Shown here: positions 18,332 to 28,471 of the stretch, piece by piece | How the letters are laid out: every line of letters starts with the position of its first letter | How positions within the stretch are numbered: the stretch's first letter is position 1 | Assembly (NCBI GenBank): GCA_025355595.1 | Contig: JANXZI010000459.1 | Span: forward strand, 1 to 42,571 | Direction of reading: 5' to 3' | From: Spartobacteria bacterium | GTDB lineage: Bacteria > Verrucomicrobiota > Verrucomicrobiia > Chthoniobacterales > Chthoniobacteraceae | Length of the DNA: 42,571 nucleotides | Made by a program: the position numbers and the translations under genes | Notes under the pieces: model-generated | Told to the model about the DNA's origin: nothing | Databases searched by the model: none | The model's input: only the letters and a program-made list of their open reading frames with translations

Positions 18332-18585
18332 AATGGTGTGGGTTGGGTTAGGAAGAGGGCGATGGCGGAGTTCCAATTGGAAAACGCGACACCGTTTCTT
18401 TCCATCTCATCGCGCCACCCTCCCGCGCTGCGCTTAAATTTTTTTTCTGCGATCGCGAAAATTTCCCCATCAATCCGATGCAGGCGGAATTTTCACCGCG
18501 TCGGACGTGAACTGGCAGACTTTCCACTGCCGTTCCGCGCAGGCCGTCGCGCACACGCTCGTATCCGCAGATTTTGGACGTCCTC

Positions 18586-18621
18586 AAAAAAAACGGGCGG
18601 GCGGTGTTACCCGCCCACCCG
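18586..18621 (-). terminator. Rho-independent terminator for the 18649-18975 gene
   Basis: On the minus strand, cgggtgggcggg-taaca-ccgcccgcccg followed by tttttttt. Confidence 0.85.
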
Positions 18622-18648
18622 ATGTGACTATCGCTTTAGATTGGTTGC

Positions 18649-18975
18649 TTATTCGTCATCCACTTCGATGCGGCTGATGACGCGGTTGTCGCCGTCGAGG
18701 ACGTAATGCACGCTCACGGGGATGCCCACCTTGATCCGGGCACGCACTTGGTCTTCGGTGAGGATCGTGCCCTTTTTGGTCACATAGACCACCTTCGTCC
18801 CGTAGCGATAAGTCACCGGGCCGGAGGTTTCCTTCACGATGAACGTTTTTCCGGGCGCGTATTCGTGAATCGTGCCGGTGGTGGTGACGGTTTTGGTCGT
18901 CGTCGTCTCCACGACGTCCGCAGCGATGGCCGCGGAAACGCAGAGGGCGAGGAACGGAATGATGATCTTTTTCAT
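18649..18975 (-). CDS. Small secreted hypothetical protein
   Basis: 108 aa. Signal peptide MKKIIIPFLALCVSAAIAAD; intact ORF followed by a terminator. Confidence 0.7.
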   Translation of the reverse strand: MKKIIIPFLALCVSAAIAADVVETTTTKTVTTTGTIHEYAPGKTFIVKETSGPVTYRYGTKVVYVTKKGTILTEDQVRARIKVGIPVSVHYVLDGDNRVISRIEVDDE

Positions 18976-19290
18976 GTCGTTGTTTTTGTTGTTTGTTGGT
19001 GTTTTTTGCCCCTCGCCGGAATGGCGAAAGGCATGGCAGAATCGCGCGGGCATCGCGTGGTGCGCTTATTTATTCTCCTTCTTAAATCCCACCGATTGCC
19101 GAGTCATGCATGAGTATCGGCGACCCTGTGGCCGGTCGCATTTTTCTGCATAAAGATACCCGCGACCGCACGCCGGGTTGCGATGGATGGGCATGTGCAT
19201 CCAGACGCCCGCAGACTTTGTGAGCGGATTGGGAAGACCCTTCTTCGCGAAAAGCACACCCGCCTTTCCCACTTTGACGACTCTGAAAAA

Positions 19291-19704
19291 ATGAACCATC
19301 CCACTTCCCCACCGGACCCGACTGGCTTGTTGGCGCACGCCTCCGGCTGGCTCGCGGCCGCACTCAGATACCTCAAGGCGCGGCTGACGCTCGCGGGCAT
19401 CGAGGCAAAAGCGGCGGGAGCGCAGTACGGCATAGCCATCGCGATGGTGGCCGGCGCACTTTTTATTGCACTGCTTGGCTACGTCTTCCTCGTCCTCACG
19501 GTGGTCTTCGCGATTGCCGCGGCTTTTGGCGGAGGCAAGGCGTGGCTCGCGGTCATGGGAGGCGCGGCAATTTTACATCTCGTCGGTGCGGTATTGCTCG
19601 TGGGGCTCGCGCGCCGCCGCTGCAAGACCGGCGCTTTCGAGGACACGCGGGCTGAATTCAAAAAAGACGAACAATGGCTAACCCACCTGACCGCAAAGCA
19701 CTGA
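19291..19704 (+). CDS. Phage-holin-superfamily / YqjE-like membrane protein
   Basis: 137 aa, two TM segments. Layout LKARLTLAGIEAKAAGAQYGIAIAMVAGALFIALLGYVFL matches the YqjE/Phage_holin_3_6 family. Confidence 0.7.
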   Translation: MNHPTSPPDPTGLLAHASGWLAAALRYLKARLTLAGIEAKAAGAQYGIAIAMVAGALFIALLGYVFLVLTVVFAIAAAFGGGKAWLAVMGGAAILHLVGAVLLVGLARRRCKTGAFEDTRAEFKKDEQWLTHLTAKH

Positions 19705-20030
19705 TTGCCGAACTCGCCGCGTCCCGCGCTGCGCTCACCGGCTACGCCACCGCACTGCGCGATGACGTTGCGCTTGGCGCAAAGCTCAAACGGAGCTTCC
19801 ACGCGAATCGAACGGCCTGGTTCAGCGGCGCGGCGGTAGTCGGGCTGCTGCTCTCCAGGCTGACGGGCCGCCGGACGAAAGTCGTCATCCACTCGCCGGT
19901 CGCCGAGGCGGGCAAAGCGGGACTTGTGCTGGCGGCGCTGAAGTTCGGCCTCAATTTTGCGAAGCCTGCGCTGGTCGGCTGGATCACGGATCGCTGGCTG
20001 ATCCGTTCGCCAAAACATCCCGCGGCCTGA
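19674..20030 (+). CDS. Small YqjK-like hypothetical protein
   Basis: 118-aa ORF overlapping the YqjE-like gene by 31 nt. Basic and hydrophobic composition. Confidence 0.6.
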   Translation: MANPPDRKALIAELAASRAALTGYATALRDDVALGAKLKRSFHANRTAWFSGAAVVGLLLSRLTGRRTKVVIHSPVAEAGKAGLVLAALKFGLNFAKPALVGWITDRWLIRSPKHPAA

Positions 20031-20081
20031 TCGGAATTCACGTCTCACTTTCCGCCGAAGCAAGGCCGGGAAGGCCCGCAT

Positions 20082-22214
20082 TCAAAACGCCACACCGATG
20101 CTGAAGTGGAATGCACCGCGGTCTTCATCCGGCCGCGGTGATGGATTCAGCCCATAGTCGAGTCGGATCGGGCCGAAGGGAAGATTGTAGCGCAGGCCCG
20201 CGCCGACTCCGTAGCGCAGGTCGCCGAGACCGAAGTCCGCCGCGCGCGGGCGCACGTTGCCGGCATCCGCGAACACCGCGCCTTTGAGATCGCCGTAAAT
20301 CGGGAACGTGTATTCGACATTGAATACGGTGAATGCCTCGCCGCCAATCGGACGACGGTTGCGGTCCTTCGGGCCGAGTTGGCGTTCGGCGAAGCTGCGG
20401 ACGCTGGCCGATCCGCCGCTGAAAAAGCGTTCGTCAATCGGCAGGTTTCCCGACTTCGTCCTGCCCATGGGGGCCACGACTCCACCGCGCGCGCCGAAGG
20501 CGAGGCCGGATTTGGCCGTCACCGGCAGATAGTAGGAAAAACGTGCCGTCCCGCGGAGAAACTCCACCTCACTCCCCAGCGCACCCGACGCCGCATCGAA
20601 GGTGACCGTGCCGATGAAGCCGCGCGTCGGGTTCGCCGGATTGTTGCGGTAATCCAGCGTGGAAGAGAGCCCGATCGAGTTCGCCAGATACTTTTCCGCG
20701 CCCAGCAGACTTCGCGGCAAAATCGTGGAGTCGGTAATCTTGACCTGCTTCGCGAGAAGAAATGCAGAGACCTCCCAGTGCTTGGTGATGTTGCGCGCGA
20801 GCGACGGTTGCAGACCGAATTCGTTTTTCGAGTATCCCTCTTCAGTGCGCGTGGTCGCGTAGAGTCGCGCGCGGAAGCGATAGTCGCTCTCGAAGAACCA
20901 AGGATCGGACCAAAGCACTTCACCTTTGTAGCCGCGGGAGGTGTATTCGATCCCGAACGAGAGCGGGCGCGCGGCCCGCAGAAAATTCCGATCGGTGTAA
21001 GTCAGGCTCGCGATCGCACCCTCGTAGCTGGCGAAGCCGAGCCCGATCCCGAATTCCTTCGCCTTGGCCTCTTCGACTTCCACATCGAGCTTCACTTCAT
21101 TGCCCGGTGCCAACTGCGGGTTGATGCGCAGGTTCTTGAAAAGCCCCGTCTGGATCAACTCGCGGAATCTTTCGTCAATCAATTCCGGATCGTAAGTCTG
21201 GCCGCGCAATTTCATCAGACGGTTTTGCACGAACTTCGGACTGACCTTCTCCAGCCCGCGCAGCACCGCCCCGTCAAAATGATGCACCGCCCCCGGAGCG
21301 ACCGTGAATGCGACGGGCACACGGCTTTGTCTGGATGCTTCCTTGTCACCCGTCGCCGTGACTTGTGCGAGAAAGTGACCGCGCTTTTTGTAAAAATCCT
21401 CCAGCTTGCGTCGCGCAGCCTCGATCCGGCCAGTCGTGAATGGTTTGCCAGTGTCCTCGCTCATCGCCTTGGCCAGCTCCTCGCGTGGATAGGTGGGCGG
21501 GCCGATGAATGTGATCGGCCCGAACCAATACTGCGGGCCCTCCTCGATATTGAGGGTGAGCGCAGCCGTGCGTTTGTCGGCGCTCAGTGCAAATTGCGGC
21601 TGCTCGATCACCGCATCGAGGAATCCTTCCGCCGCGTAGAGCCGGGTCACGAGTGCCGCGCCGCTCTGCACGTCGGCTTCGACGAACGGCAGCGCCGTGT
21701 CCTTCTTCGTCCGCGGAAAACGCTCGCGGGTCGGCCCGAGCAGATAGTTGGTCACCTCGTCTGCGGTGTGGCTCTTCGCACCCGGCACCGCGACGCTGCC
21801 GATGATGGTCTGCGGCCCTTCCCGGACGGTAAGCCGCAGCGTCCCCGCCCCCGCGATCTGCCCCGTCGCGCTCACCTGCGAGTAGCCTTGCTTGCGGTAA
21901 TGGTTCTCAAGAAAGAACGCAGCGTCGTAGGCATTGGCGGCATCGAGGCCGGACTCCTCGATGGTCGCAAGTTGGCGCGCGATCGCCGTGCGCAGTTGCT
22001 TTTCCGTAAAGGCCGACGCACCGGAAAACTGCACCGTGAGCTTTCCTTTCATCGCCGGAGCAGGCACGTCGAGCTTCGGCAACTTGTCCGGCGCGGCGGC
22101 CGATTCGCGTTCCGGTGGAGTGTCCGCCTGCCCGAGCACGAAGTGTGCGGCCAGCAGTGCCAGCGCGAGCGTTCGGATGAGCGGCAATCTTCGGAATCGG
22201 GACGTCCGGTTCAT
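20082..22214 (-). CDS. tamA: BamA/TamA-family outer-membrane protein (POTRA + Omp85 barrel)
   Basis: 710 aa, signal peptide. POTRA-like repeats, RFFSGGSASVRSF loop-6-like motif, C-terminal ...FSIGVAF. ATG overlaps the tamB stop (ATGA). Confidence 0.88.
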   Translation of the reverse strand: MNRTSRFRRLPLIRTLALALLAAHFVLGQADTPPERESAAAPDKLPKLDVPAPAMKGKLTVQFSGASAFTEKQLRTAIARQLATIEESGLDAANAYDAAFFLENHYRKQGYSQVSATGQIAGAGTLRLTVREGPQTIIGSVAVPGAKSHTADEVTNYLLGPTRERFPRTKKDTALPFVEADVQSGAALVTRLYAAEGFLDAVIEQPQFALSADKRTAALTLNIEEGPQYWFGPITFIGPPTYPREELAKAMSEDTGKPFTTGRIEAARRKLEDFYKKRGHFLAQVTATGDKEASRQSRVPVAFTVAPGAVHHFDGAVLRGLEKVSPKFVQNRLMKLRGQTYDPELIDERFRELIQTGLFKNLRINPQLAPGNEVKLDVEVEEAKAKEFGIGLGFASYEGAIASLTYTDRNFLRAARPLSFGIEYTSRGYKGEVLWSDPWFFESDYRFRARLYATTRTEEGYSKNEFGLQPSLARNITKHWEVSAFLLAKQVKITDSTILPRSLLGAEKYLANSIGLSSTLDYRNNPANPTRGFIGTVTFDAASGALGSEVEFLRGTARFSYYLPVTAKSGLAFGARGGVVAPMGRTKSGNLPIDERFFSGGSASVRSFAERQLGPKDRNRRPIGGEAFTVFNVEYTFPIYGDLKGAVFADAGNVRPRAADFGLGDLRYGVGAGLRYNLPFGPIRLDYGLNPSPRPDEDRGAFHFSIGVAF

Positions 22215-25200
22215 TTGAATCTGATCAGGTATTTGAGCTGCCCCCGGAAATTCCCGCCCACGTCCACGCCACCGCTCAGCACGACTTGCTCGCTCAGCGG
22301 CAATCGGATTTGCACCGACTGCTGGCCGCTGTGCGGATCGGGCGCTCCCACATCGAACTGCAGATTCTTGAACGGTGTCTCTTTGGGCTGTGCCGGCTCC
22401 CGTTTCTTGAGAAGCTTTCCGAACAGTTTTTGCGCGACGAGCACTCCGGCGCGTCCCGCCAGCACGTTCGGATCGCCTGAAAGTTCCTTCGCCGTCGCTC
22501 CCGTGGCGAGCAGCGAGACGATCTCCGACTGCGGCAGCGGAGGCTCGCTTGTGAAGACCGCCCGCGGCGCGCTCGCATCGCCGGAAATGTAAACGCTGAT
22601 CCGGTAATCGCGGATCACCGATTCCCCGCGGAGGTCGAGTTGCGGAGTGAACGGCTTGGCCGCGGTGAAATAGATGTTGCCCGCGGAAATTTCGAGCCGG
22701 CTGAAGGGCAGCGAAGTCATGAGCCGCGTGATGGTGACCGAGCCTTCCAGCCACGGTTGGAATCCGGTGCCCGCGAGTTTGAGATCCAGCACGGCCTGCC
22801 CGTTCGCGAGATTGGCCTGAATCAGAAACGGATCCTTCGTCTTGATCGCCACATCGAATTTCCAATCGCGAAGCGGCGGTTTCGGAAAACTGATCACCTC
22901 GATTTCCCCAGGCGGTTGCGGCGCGGGACGGCCCGGCAGACCGATGGGGAGGATGTCGATGTCTTTGAAAAAGCGGCTCTTCGTCACCAGCACACTGCCG
23001 GAAACGGCGGCGGATTTGAAGGGGCCGACAATCCGCAGGTCGCTCGTGATCCGCGCGGTCACGTTGTCGTTCTGGATCACCAGCGCCTCGCGCGAGGTGA
23101 TGCGCAGATCGAAAACCGGCTCGGTGAGTTTCACCATCTTGATGCCGCCGCTCGCGCCAAACGATCCGCCCGCCACCGCGCCCTTGAATTGCCGGAACAT
23201 GATTTGATCACCAGCGAAATCAACGCGCGCCACCACATCGCTGATCGGCGGATGGCTCGTATCCTTGAGCCGCAGATGCGGGATGTCGGCCTGCGCCGCG
23301 CCGCTGAGTTCAGGCTTCCCGATGGTGCCGCCCGCTTTCACATCAATGGCTGCGGCACCATCAATGAATCGAATCGCCGGAACGAACGAGGTCACAAAAC
23401 CGAGCGGCGAGCGCGGCAGATTCACTTCCAGCGAGATCGGCGTGTTCGTGTCGAGCGCTTTGGCTTTTCTGATCACCGCCACGTTGAACGGCAGATCGCC
23501 GCTGATCGTGAGAGGCTTGATCTCACGCTGGGTCACGGTGCCGCTGAGCCTGAGGCGGTCGTCCCGCAGATTGAGATCGAGCGCCAAGTCCGCGGGTGCG
23601 AGTTTCTCGGCGGCGATGGATTGCAGCTTGCTCGCACGGAGGCTCACGCTCGCGATCAGATTCCGGATCGTGCCCTCGGCCGCGATCGTCGTGGTCATCG
23701 TGCCCGTCAGCAGCGGTCCCGCGGGCTTCGGTGCTTTCCTGAGCTTCGCGCTCTTGGATTGCGGCGTGGTTTTTGCCGGCGGCTTTAATTTTGCGATCTG
23801 CTCGAACAGCCGCGCCAGACTCACCTCGCGCGAGACGAGCGCGATTTTCACCGGGCCGTCGTCGGGGATGAGCAGGTCCGCATTGCCCGCCTGCGCGAGA
23901 TCGAGCGGCAGATTGATCGTGCCTTCGAGCAGCGTGAATCGTTGCTGCTCGAGCTTTGTCGCGATCGTGAGTTGGTGGCCTTTGAGGCCGAGGTCGAGCG
24001 TCAAGTCAGCGGGCGCGAATTCGGAGGCGGAGACCGGCTGGAGCTTGCTCGCGCGGATGCTCGCGTTCGCGACGAGGTTCCTGCGCGTGCCGCTCGCGGA
24101 GATGTCCGCATTCAGCAATCCGAGCACCGGCGACTTCTGCCCGAACTGCTCGCAGAGGATTTTCAAATCCACGTCCTTCGAGCTGAGCGCGACAGCGATT
24201 GGCGCATCCGCAGGAATGAGCGCGTCGAGAGTTTTTTCCGGCGCGAAAAGATCGAGCGGCAGTTCGAGCGAGCCGCTGAGCACGGTGCGGTCCCTCTGGC
24301 GCACGGCGAGTTCCTTTACGGCAAGCCGCTGGTTTTCCCAATGCAGCGATGTCCGCACTTCCCCCTGGTTTGTCGTCGCGCGGAGTTGCGGCACGTCGAT
24401 GATTCCCGGCAAATAGGTGGCCGCGAGATGCGCCGAGAGCTTTTCCTGTCCCGCAAATTTCCCGTCCACGAGGTCGAGCGTCCCGCTGCCGGAATGCTGC
24501 GCGGTCTTCGCTTCGCCGCTGCCGTTCCACGAGAGCGCGAGCGCGCCGCCGAACGGCTGCGGTTTCGTTTCCAGAGCCGCCAGCAGCGGCGCAAACGCAG
24601 ACAAATCATCCAGCTTCACCTCGGTCCACGCGCTGTATTTCAGCGAACCATCCAGTGCGATCTCCCCGCCGAGGCTCACGAAATTTCTCCCATCGAGATA
24701 GACGCCGAGACTCGGAATGTGCGCGACGTTGTTGACGATGTTCACATCGCCGCCGAGGTCGCGCAGGTTCAGGCCGTTGATGCGGATCGCCTTGCCGGCG
24801 ATCGTGAGCGCCCCGTTGTGCCGCCAGTTTGTCGTCTTCACGTTCCCGCGGACCGTCATTTCGCCCGCGAGCATCGTGGGGCTGCCCGGGACGACGAACG
24901 CGCTCAAATCCGGCGCTGCGAAATCAATCCCGAGGGCCAGCGGCGTGCTCTCCCATGACTTGAGATCGCCGGGGAGCGTGTAGGTGCCTTGCATGGCAAG
25001 GGAGTTCGCCGCTTTCGCCAGCGTCAGCTTTTCGAGTGTCACCGCGCTGCCGCGACTGGCGATGGCGAGTGCGAATCCATCGGCCGCATAGTCCGCAAAT
25101 CGCAGGCGCGCGACGCTGCCGCGGGTTTGCATGACGAGGTCGGCAAACACTGGCTGCTTTGGCTCGCCGGTGCCTTTTTCGAGGTGGATCGTGAAGCGCA

Positions 25201-26500
25201 TGGTCGTCAGTTCCGCACCGGCGACGGCGAGATGCGCCGAATCAATCGCGGCATCGGCGACAAGTTGCCCCTTGCTCAGTTTGAAATCAATGCGGGCCGC
25301 GACATCGCCGCCCATGTCCTGCCTAAATGCTTTCGTGAGCGTCGCCACGTCCGATGCCTGCACCTCGAGACGCCCGCTGACGTTCGTTTTCAGAAACCCG
25401 TCGAGCGTTTCCGGAAGCGCGGCCTCGGCGTTCAGCACAACTCGATTTTTGACATCGAGCTGATCGCTCACCGCCATCGTCGCGCGGCCATTGGCGAGGT
25501 CGCTTTTCGCCGCGACGGTGCCGAGTTGCTGCTCGTCAACTGCCATGCCTTCGAGCTGCGCCTCGATTTTTCCCGACCATCCCGATGGCTTCTCCGCCAC
25601 GCCGTCGAACTCGAGGGCCAAGCGCGTGAGCGCGCCGTGAAGCGGGAGCTTCAGATTCAGATAATTCGCGATCGCATCGAACCCGAGCCCCGTGGTCTCC
25701 GCGCGAAGATTGAGCCGGTTGCTTCCGTTCAGGTCGGTGACTTTCGCCGCGAGCGAAGTCGGTGCGCCAAAGAACACGCCGTCGAGCCCGAGGGAAATCA
25801 CGTTGGCGGCGAGCTGCGACGCGTCCAGGCTGAAGCGTTTCACCGCGACTTCCGGTCCGAGCGCGAGATCGCTCAACACGAGATTCCGGTCGGGGAATGT
25901 CGCGACTGCCGCGATGCCGTCCCACCGATGCACCCCGGGAATGTTCAGTGTCTGAATTTTCAGCGCGCCCGTTTTTGTCGGATCCACACTGAGATGCAAC
26001 CCCGTCAACTCCGTGTTGCCCTGCGGCGAGCGCGAGATGAAATTGAGGTTGGCGAGATTGATCCGCTCCGGAAACAACGCGGGGAATTTCGCATCCTTCT
26101 GCGATGCCACCGCCTTCTCGCGCGGCACGGATTTCGCGGGATCGATCACCACGAATACATCGCGCATCTCCACGTCCTTGAGGAGCCCCGGCAAACCTTT
26201 CCGCATCCAACCGTAAAGGCTGTAACGCAGATTCAGCGCCCCGATTTCCAGCCGCTCGACCGGGCCGGGCTCGGTCGGTGTCGCGCGCAGATTCGTCACC
26301 CTGAGCGTCGTAAAAATCGAGCCGCCGATTTCATATTCGAGGGCGAGCTTTTGTTCCTTCGCCAGCCGGACCACGAGATATTTGGTGATGCGAAAAACGA
26401 TGGGCCGATGAAAAATCGCGAGCACCACAAAGAGCGCCAGCATCGTCAGCACGACGCGACGAAGCCGCTGTCGCCACCGTGGCTTCTGCTTGAGCTTCAC
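22211..26500 (-). CDS. tamB: TamB-family translocation/assembly module protein (DUF490)
   Basis: 1429 aa with N-terminal TM and repetitive AsmA/TamB-like beta content. C-terminal PPLPQSEIVSLLATG...QVVLSGGVDVGGNFRGQLKYLIRFK. GTG start. Confidence 0.9.
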   Translation of the reverse strand: MKLKQKPRWRQRLRRVVLTMLALFVVLAIFHRPIVFRITKYLVVRLAKEQKLALEYEIGGSIFTTLRVTNLRATPTEPGPVERLEIGALNLRYSLYGWMRKGLPGLLKDVEMRDVFVVIDPAKSVPREKAVASQKDAKFPALFPERINLANLNFISRSPQGNTELTGLHLSVDPTKTGALKIQTLNIPGVHRWDGIAAVATFPDRNLVLSDLALGPEVAVKRFSLDASQLAANVISLGLDGVFFGAPTSLAAKVTDLNGSNRLNLRAETTGLGFDAIANYLNLKLPLHGALTRLALEFDGVAEKPSGWSGKIEAQLEGMAVDEQQLGTVAAKSDLANGRATMAVSDQLDVKNRVVLNAEAALPETLDGFLKTNVSGRLEVQASDVATLTKAFRQDMGGDVAARIDFKLSKGQLVADAAIDSAHLAVAGAELTTMRFTIHLEKGTGEPKQPVFADLVMQTRGSVARLRFADYAADGFALAIASRGSAVTLEKLTLAKAANSLAMQGTYTLPGDLKSWESTPLALGIDFAAPDLSAFVVPGSPTMLAGEMTVRGNVKTTNWRHNGALTIAGKAIRINGLNLRDLGGDVNIVNNVAHIPSLGVYLDGRNFVSLGGEIALDGSLKYSAWTEVKLDDLSAFAPLLAALETKPQPFGGALALSWNGSGEAKTAQHSGSGTLDLVDGKFAGQEKLSAHLAATYLPGIIDVPQLRATTNQGEVRTSLHWENQRLAVKELAVRQRDRTVLSGSLELPLDLFAPEKTLDALIPADAPIAVALSSKDVDLKILCEQFGQKSPVLGLLNADISASGTRRNLVANASIRASKLQPVSASEFAPADLTLDLGLKGHQLTIATKLEQQRFTLLEGTINLPLDLAQAGNADLLIPDDGPVKIALVSREVSLARLFEQIAKLKPPAKTTPQSKSAKLRKAPKPAGPLLTGTMTTTIAAEGTIRNLIASVSLRASKLQSIAAEKLAPADLALDLNLRDDRLRLSGTVTQREIKPLTISGDLPFNVAVIRKAKALDTNTPISLEVNLPRSPLGFVTSFVPAIRFIDGAAAIDVKAGGTIGKPELSGAAQADIPHLRLKDTSHPPISDVVARVDFAGDQIMFRQFKGAVAGGSFGASGGIKMVKLTEPVFDLRITSREALVIQNDNVTARITSDLRIVGPFKSAAVSGSVLVTKSRFFKDIDILPIGLPGRPAPQPPGEIEVISFPKPPLRDWKFDVAIKTKDPFLIQANLANGQAVLDLKLAGTGFQPWLEGSVTITRLMTSLPFSRLEISAGNIYFTAAKPFTPQLDLRGESVIRDYRISVYISGDASAPRAVFTSEPPLPQSEIVSLLATGATAKELSGDPNVLAGRAGVLVAQKLFGKLLKKREPAQPKETPFKNLQFDVGAPDPHSGQQSVQIRLPLSEQVVLSGGVDVGGNFRGQLKYLIRFK

Positions 26501-26799
26501 GGCGAACGATCACGGAGGGCCGTTTCCCCGTTCTGCCCGGCGCAGTGCGCACAGCAAAAAATTTTCCCGAGCCCTTCCACGACATGGCCGATGATCCGGC
26601 ACTCGCCATAAGCACACGTCGGCGCGAGGCGTTGAATGGCGCATTCGAAACTGTCGAACGTATGGGATTCGCCGTGCATCAGGACGGTGAATGCTTTGTC
26701 GTATTCATTTCCGCAAGTATCGCATTTCGGATTTTTTCGACGTTTGGATTTGCGAACTGGTATTCGTCGGACGGCCGACATCTGGCTGTGTGAAAACAT
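26497..26799 (-). CDS. Small Cys/His-rich metal-binding protein (metallothionein/TRASH-like)
   Basis: 100 aa. CDTCGNEYDKAFTVLMHGESHTFDSFECAIQRLAPTCAYGECRIIGHVVEGLGKIFCCAHCAGQ. Stop overlaps the tamB GTG start (GTGA). Confidence 0.8.
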   Translation of the reverse strand: MFSHSQMSAVRRIPVRKSKRRKNPKCDTCGNEYDKAFTVLMHGESHTFDSFECAIQRLAPTCAYGECRIIGHVVEGLGKIFCCAHCAGQNGETALRDRSP

Positions 26800-26849
26800 G
26801 ACCTTTCCTCACCGCACTGCCATTTTCGTGGGCGCATCCGACGCGCGCA

Positions 26850-28043
26850 TCAGCCGATGCGCCGGGCGACTGCCCGGCGTGCGCGCTTGAACAGCGATGC
26901 CATTTTACCCGCCGCCTGCCCGCCGAGATCGGCGAAGCCTTCGCGAATGCGCAGGAGGGGTGGCCCCACGGGCTCCGCGCGACGCCGGATGAGCAGGCCC
27001 ACGAGAAAGGCCCCGCCGGTGACGGCCAGCAACACCCCGAGAGGACTCGCGCCCGTCGGGGCCGCGGCGACCGGGATGATGAGCGGCTGGGGCGGATGCG
27101 GATCTGCCTGGATCACTGCACCCGGCACCAGGCCCTGCTGCGCGCGCGCTTCCGCCGTCACCGCCACCGCGCCGGCCACGGGCTTGATCTGAGGTCCGGC
27201 CTCGCGCGCATATACTTGGGTGAACTCCGCGCCGAAAAGCAGGATGCAGGACGCATAATAGACCCACAGCAACAGCAGCACCACCGAACCCGCCGCGCCA
27301 AAACTCGACGCGGTGCTCGCGCGCCCGAGGTAAAAGCCGAGGCCGAATTTTCCCAGCTCGAAGAGGAACGCCGTGACCGCCGCGCCGACCCAGACATGAC
27401 GCCACTCGATTTGCGCGTCCGGCAGCACTTTGAAAATGAAGGCGAAGAGGAGAGTGACAACGCAGAACGAAAGCACGAAGCCCAGGAGCAGGCCGATAAA
27501 GGGCGGCAGGCCGATGAGCTGCTCGAAGTAGCCGTTCAGCGCTGCGAGAGCCGTGGTCAGCAGCAGCGAAGTGAGCAGGAGAAAGCCGATGACCAGCACC
27601 ATGCCGAAATTCAGCAACCGCGCGCGGAGGAAACTCCAGACGCCATCGCCGCCCGTCGCCTTCACCTCCCAGATCGTGTTCAGCGCGTCCTTGAGCTGTC
27701 CGAAGATCGCCGCCGCGCCGAGCATGAGCGTGGCGAAACCAATGCCCGCACCCAGCCAGCCGTCAGACGGTTTCGATGCGCTCTTCACCATCGCCTGCAC
27801 GCCCTCCGCCGCCTGCACGCCAATATAGCTCTGGAGCTGCTGGGCAAGCTGCCCGCGCACCGCGTCCTCGCCCAGTACGAGCCCGGCGACGCTCATCGCG
27901 ATGACGAGCAGCGGGGCAATGGAGAAGACGGAATAGTAGGCGAGCGCCGCGCTGAGCCGCAGCGCATGGTCTTCCATCCAGTCGTCGAAGGTCGCCTTAA
28001 GGAGCTTGACGACTCGGTTGCCGGTGAGTGCTTGGAGATTCAT
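26850..28043 (-). CDS. YihY/virulence factor BrkB family membrane protein
   Basis: LSAALAYYSVFSIAPLLVIAMSVAGLVLG; GSVVLLLLWVYYASCILLFGAEFTQVYAR. Confidence 0.93.
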   Translation of the reverse strand: MNLQALTGNRVVKLLKATFDDWMEDHALRLSAALAYYSVFSIAPLLVIAMSVAGLVLGEDAVRGQLAQQLQSYIGVQAAEGVQAMVKSASKPSDGWLGAGIGFATLMLGAAAIFGQLKDALNTIWEVKATGGDGVWSFLRARLLNFGMVLVIGFLLLTSLLLTTALAALNGYFEQLIGLPPFIGLLLGFVLSFCVVTLLFAFIFKVLPDAQIEWRHVWVGAAVTAFLFELGKFGLGFYLGRASTASSFGAAGSVVLLLLWVYYASCILLFGAEFTQVYAREAGPQIKPVAGAVAVTAEARAQQGLVPGAVIQADPHPPQPLIIPVAAAPTGASPLGVLLAVTGGAFLVGLLIRRRAEPVGPPLLRIREGFADLGGQAAGKMASLFKRARRAVARRIG

Positions 28044-28294
28044 AAGTCAGGGATATCTAGGTGCGGGAGCGTTTGTCTCAGGGAACCTGTTCTTCCAACG
28101 CGGCGGCTTTCATTTCGTCAATCATGGAACTGCCTCCATAATCGCGGGATCGCTCCGCGCCGGACGCCTTGACTTTTCATCCGCGCCACCGCTCCAGTCT
28201 CCCTGGCCTGCGCGGCTGCGCTAGAGATGGAAGTGGTGTCCAAGTTTGAAAATACAATGCGCGCAAATACGCGGCGCGTTGCGAATGAGAGGTT

Positions 28295-28471
28295 ATGAAA
28301 ACCATTCCCGCATTCGTCGCACGGGCCGCGACTCTGGCGGGCGAGGGCTCGGAAGTATTGCGTGAGGGCGCTGCGGCGGCGAAGCGTGGCCCAAACGACG
28401 CATCGAGGGCGCGAGGTGCCGCCTGCGCAAAAGATTTTTCTGAAAGCCGACCGCAATACTCCAGCCAATGA
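28295..28471 (+). CDS. Possible 58-aa ORF coupled to the next gene
   Basis: ATG preceded by gagagg; MKTIPAFVARAATLAGEGSEVLREGAAAAKRG...; its TGA overlaps the next ATG (ATGA at 28468-28471). Confidence 0.35.
   Translation: MKTIPAFVARAATLAGEGSEVLREGAAAAKRGPNDASRARGAACAKDFSESRPQYSSQ

Noticed and set aside
19291-19704. Holin-like gene as evidence of a prophage
   Set aside because: No other phage structural or lysis genes nearby. It fits the YqjE-like chromosomal family better.
20379-22592. 737-aa plus-strand ORF opposite tamA/tamB
   Set aside because: Antisense shadow ORF with Arg-rich composition spanning two real genes on the other strand.
24989-26611. 540-aa plus-strand ORF opposite tamB
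   Set aside because: Antisense shadow ORF; the TamB reading is continuous on the minus strand.
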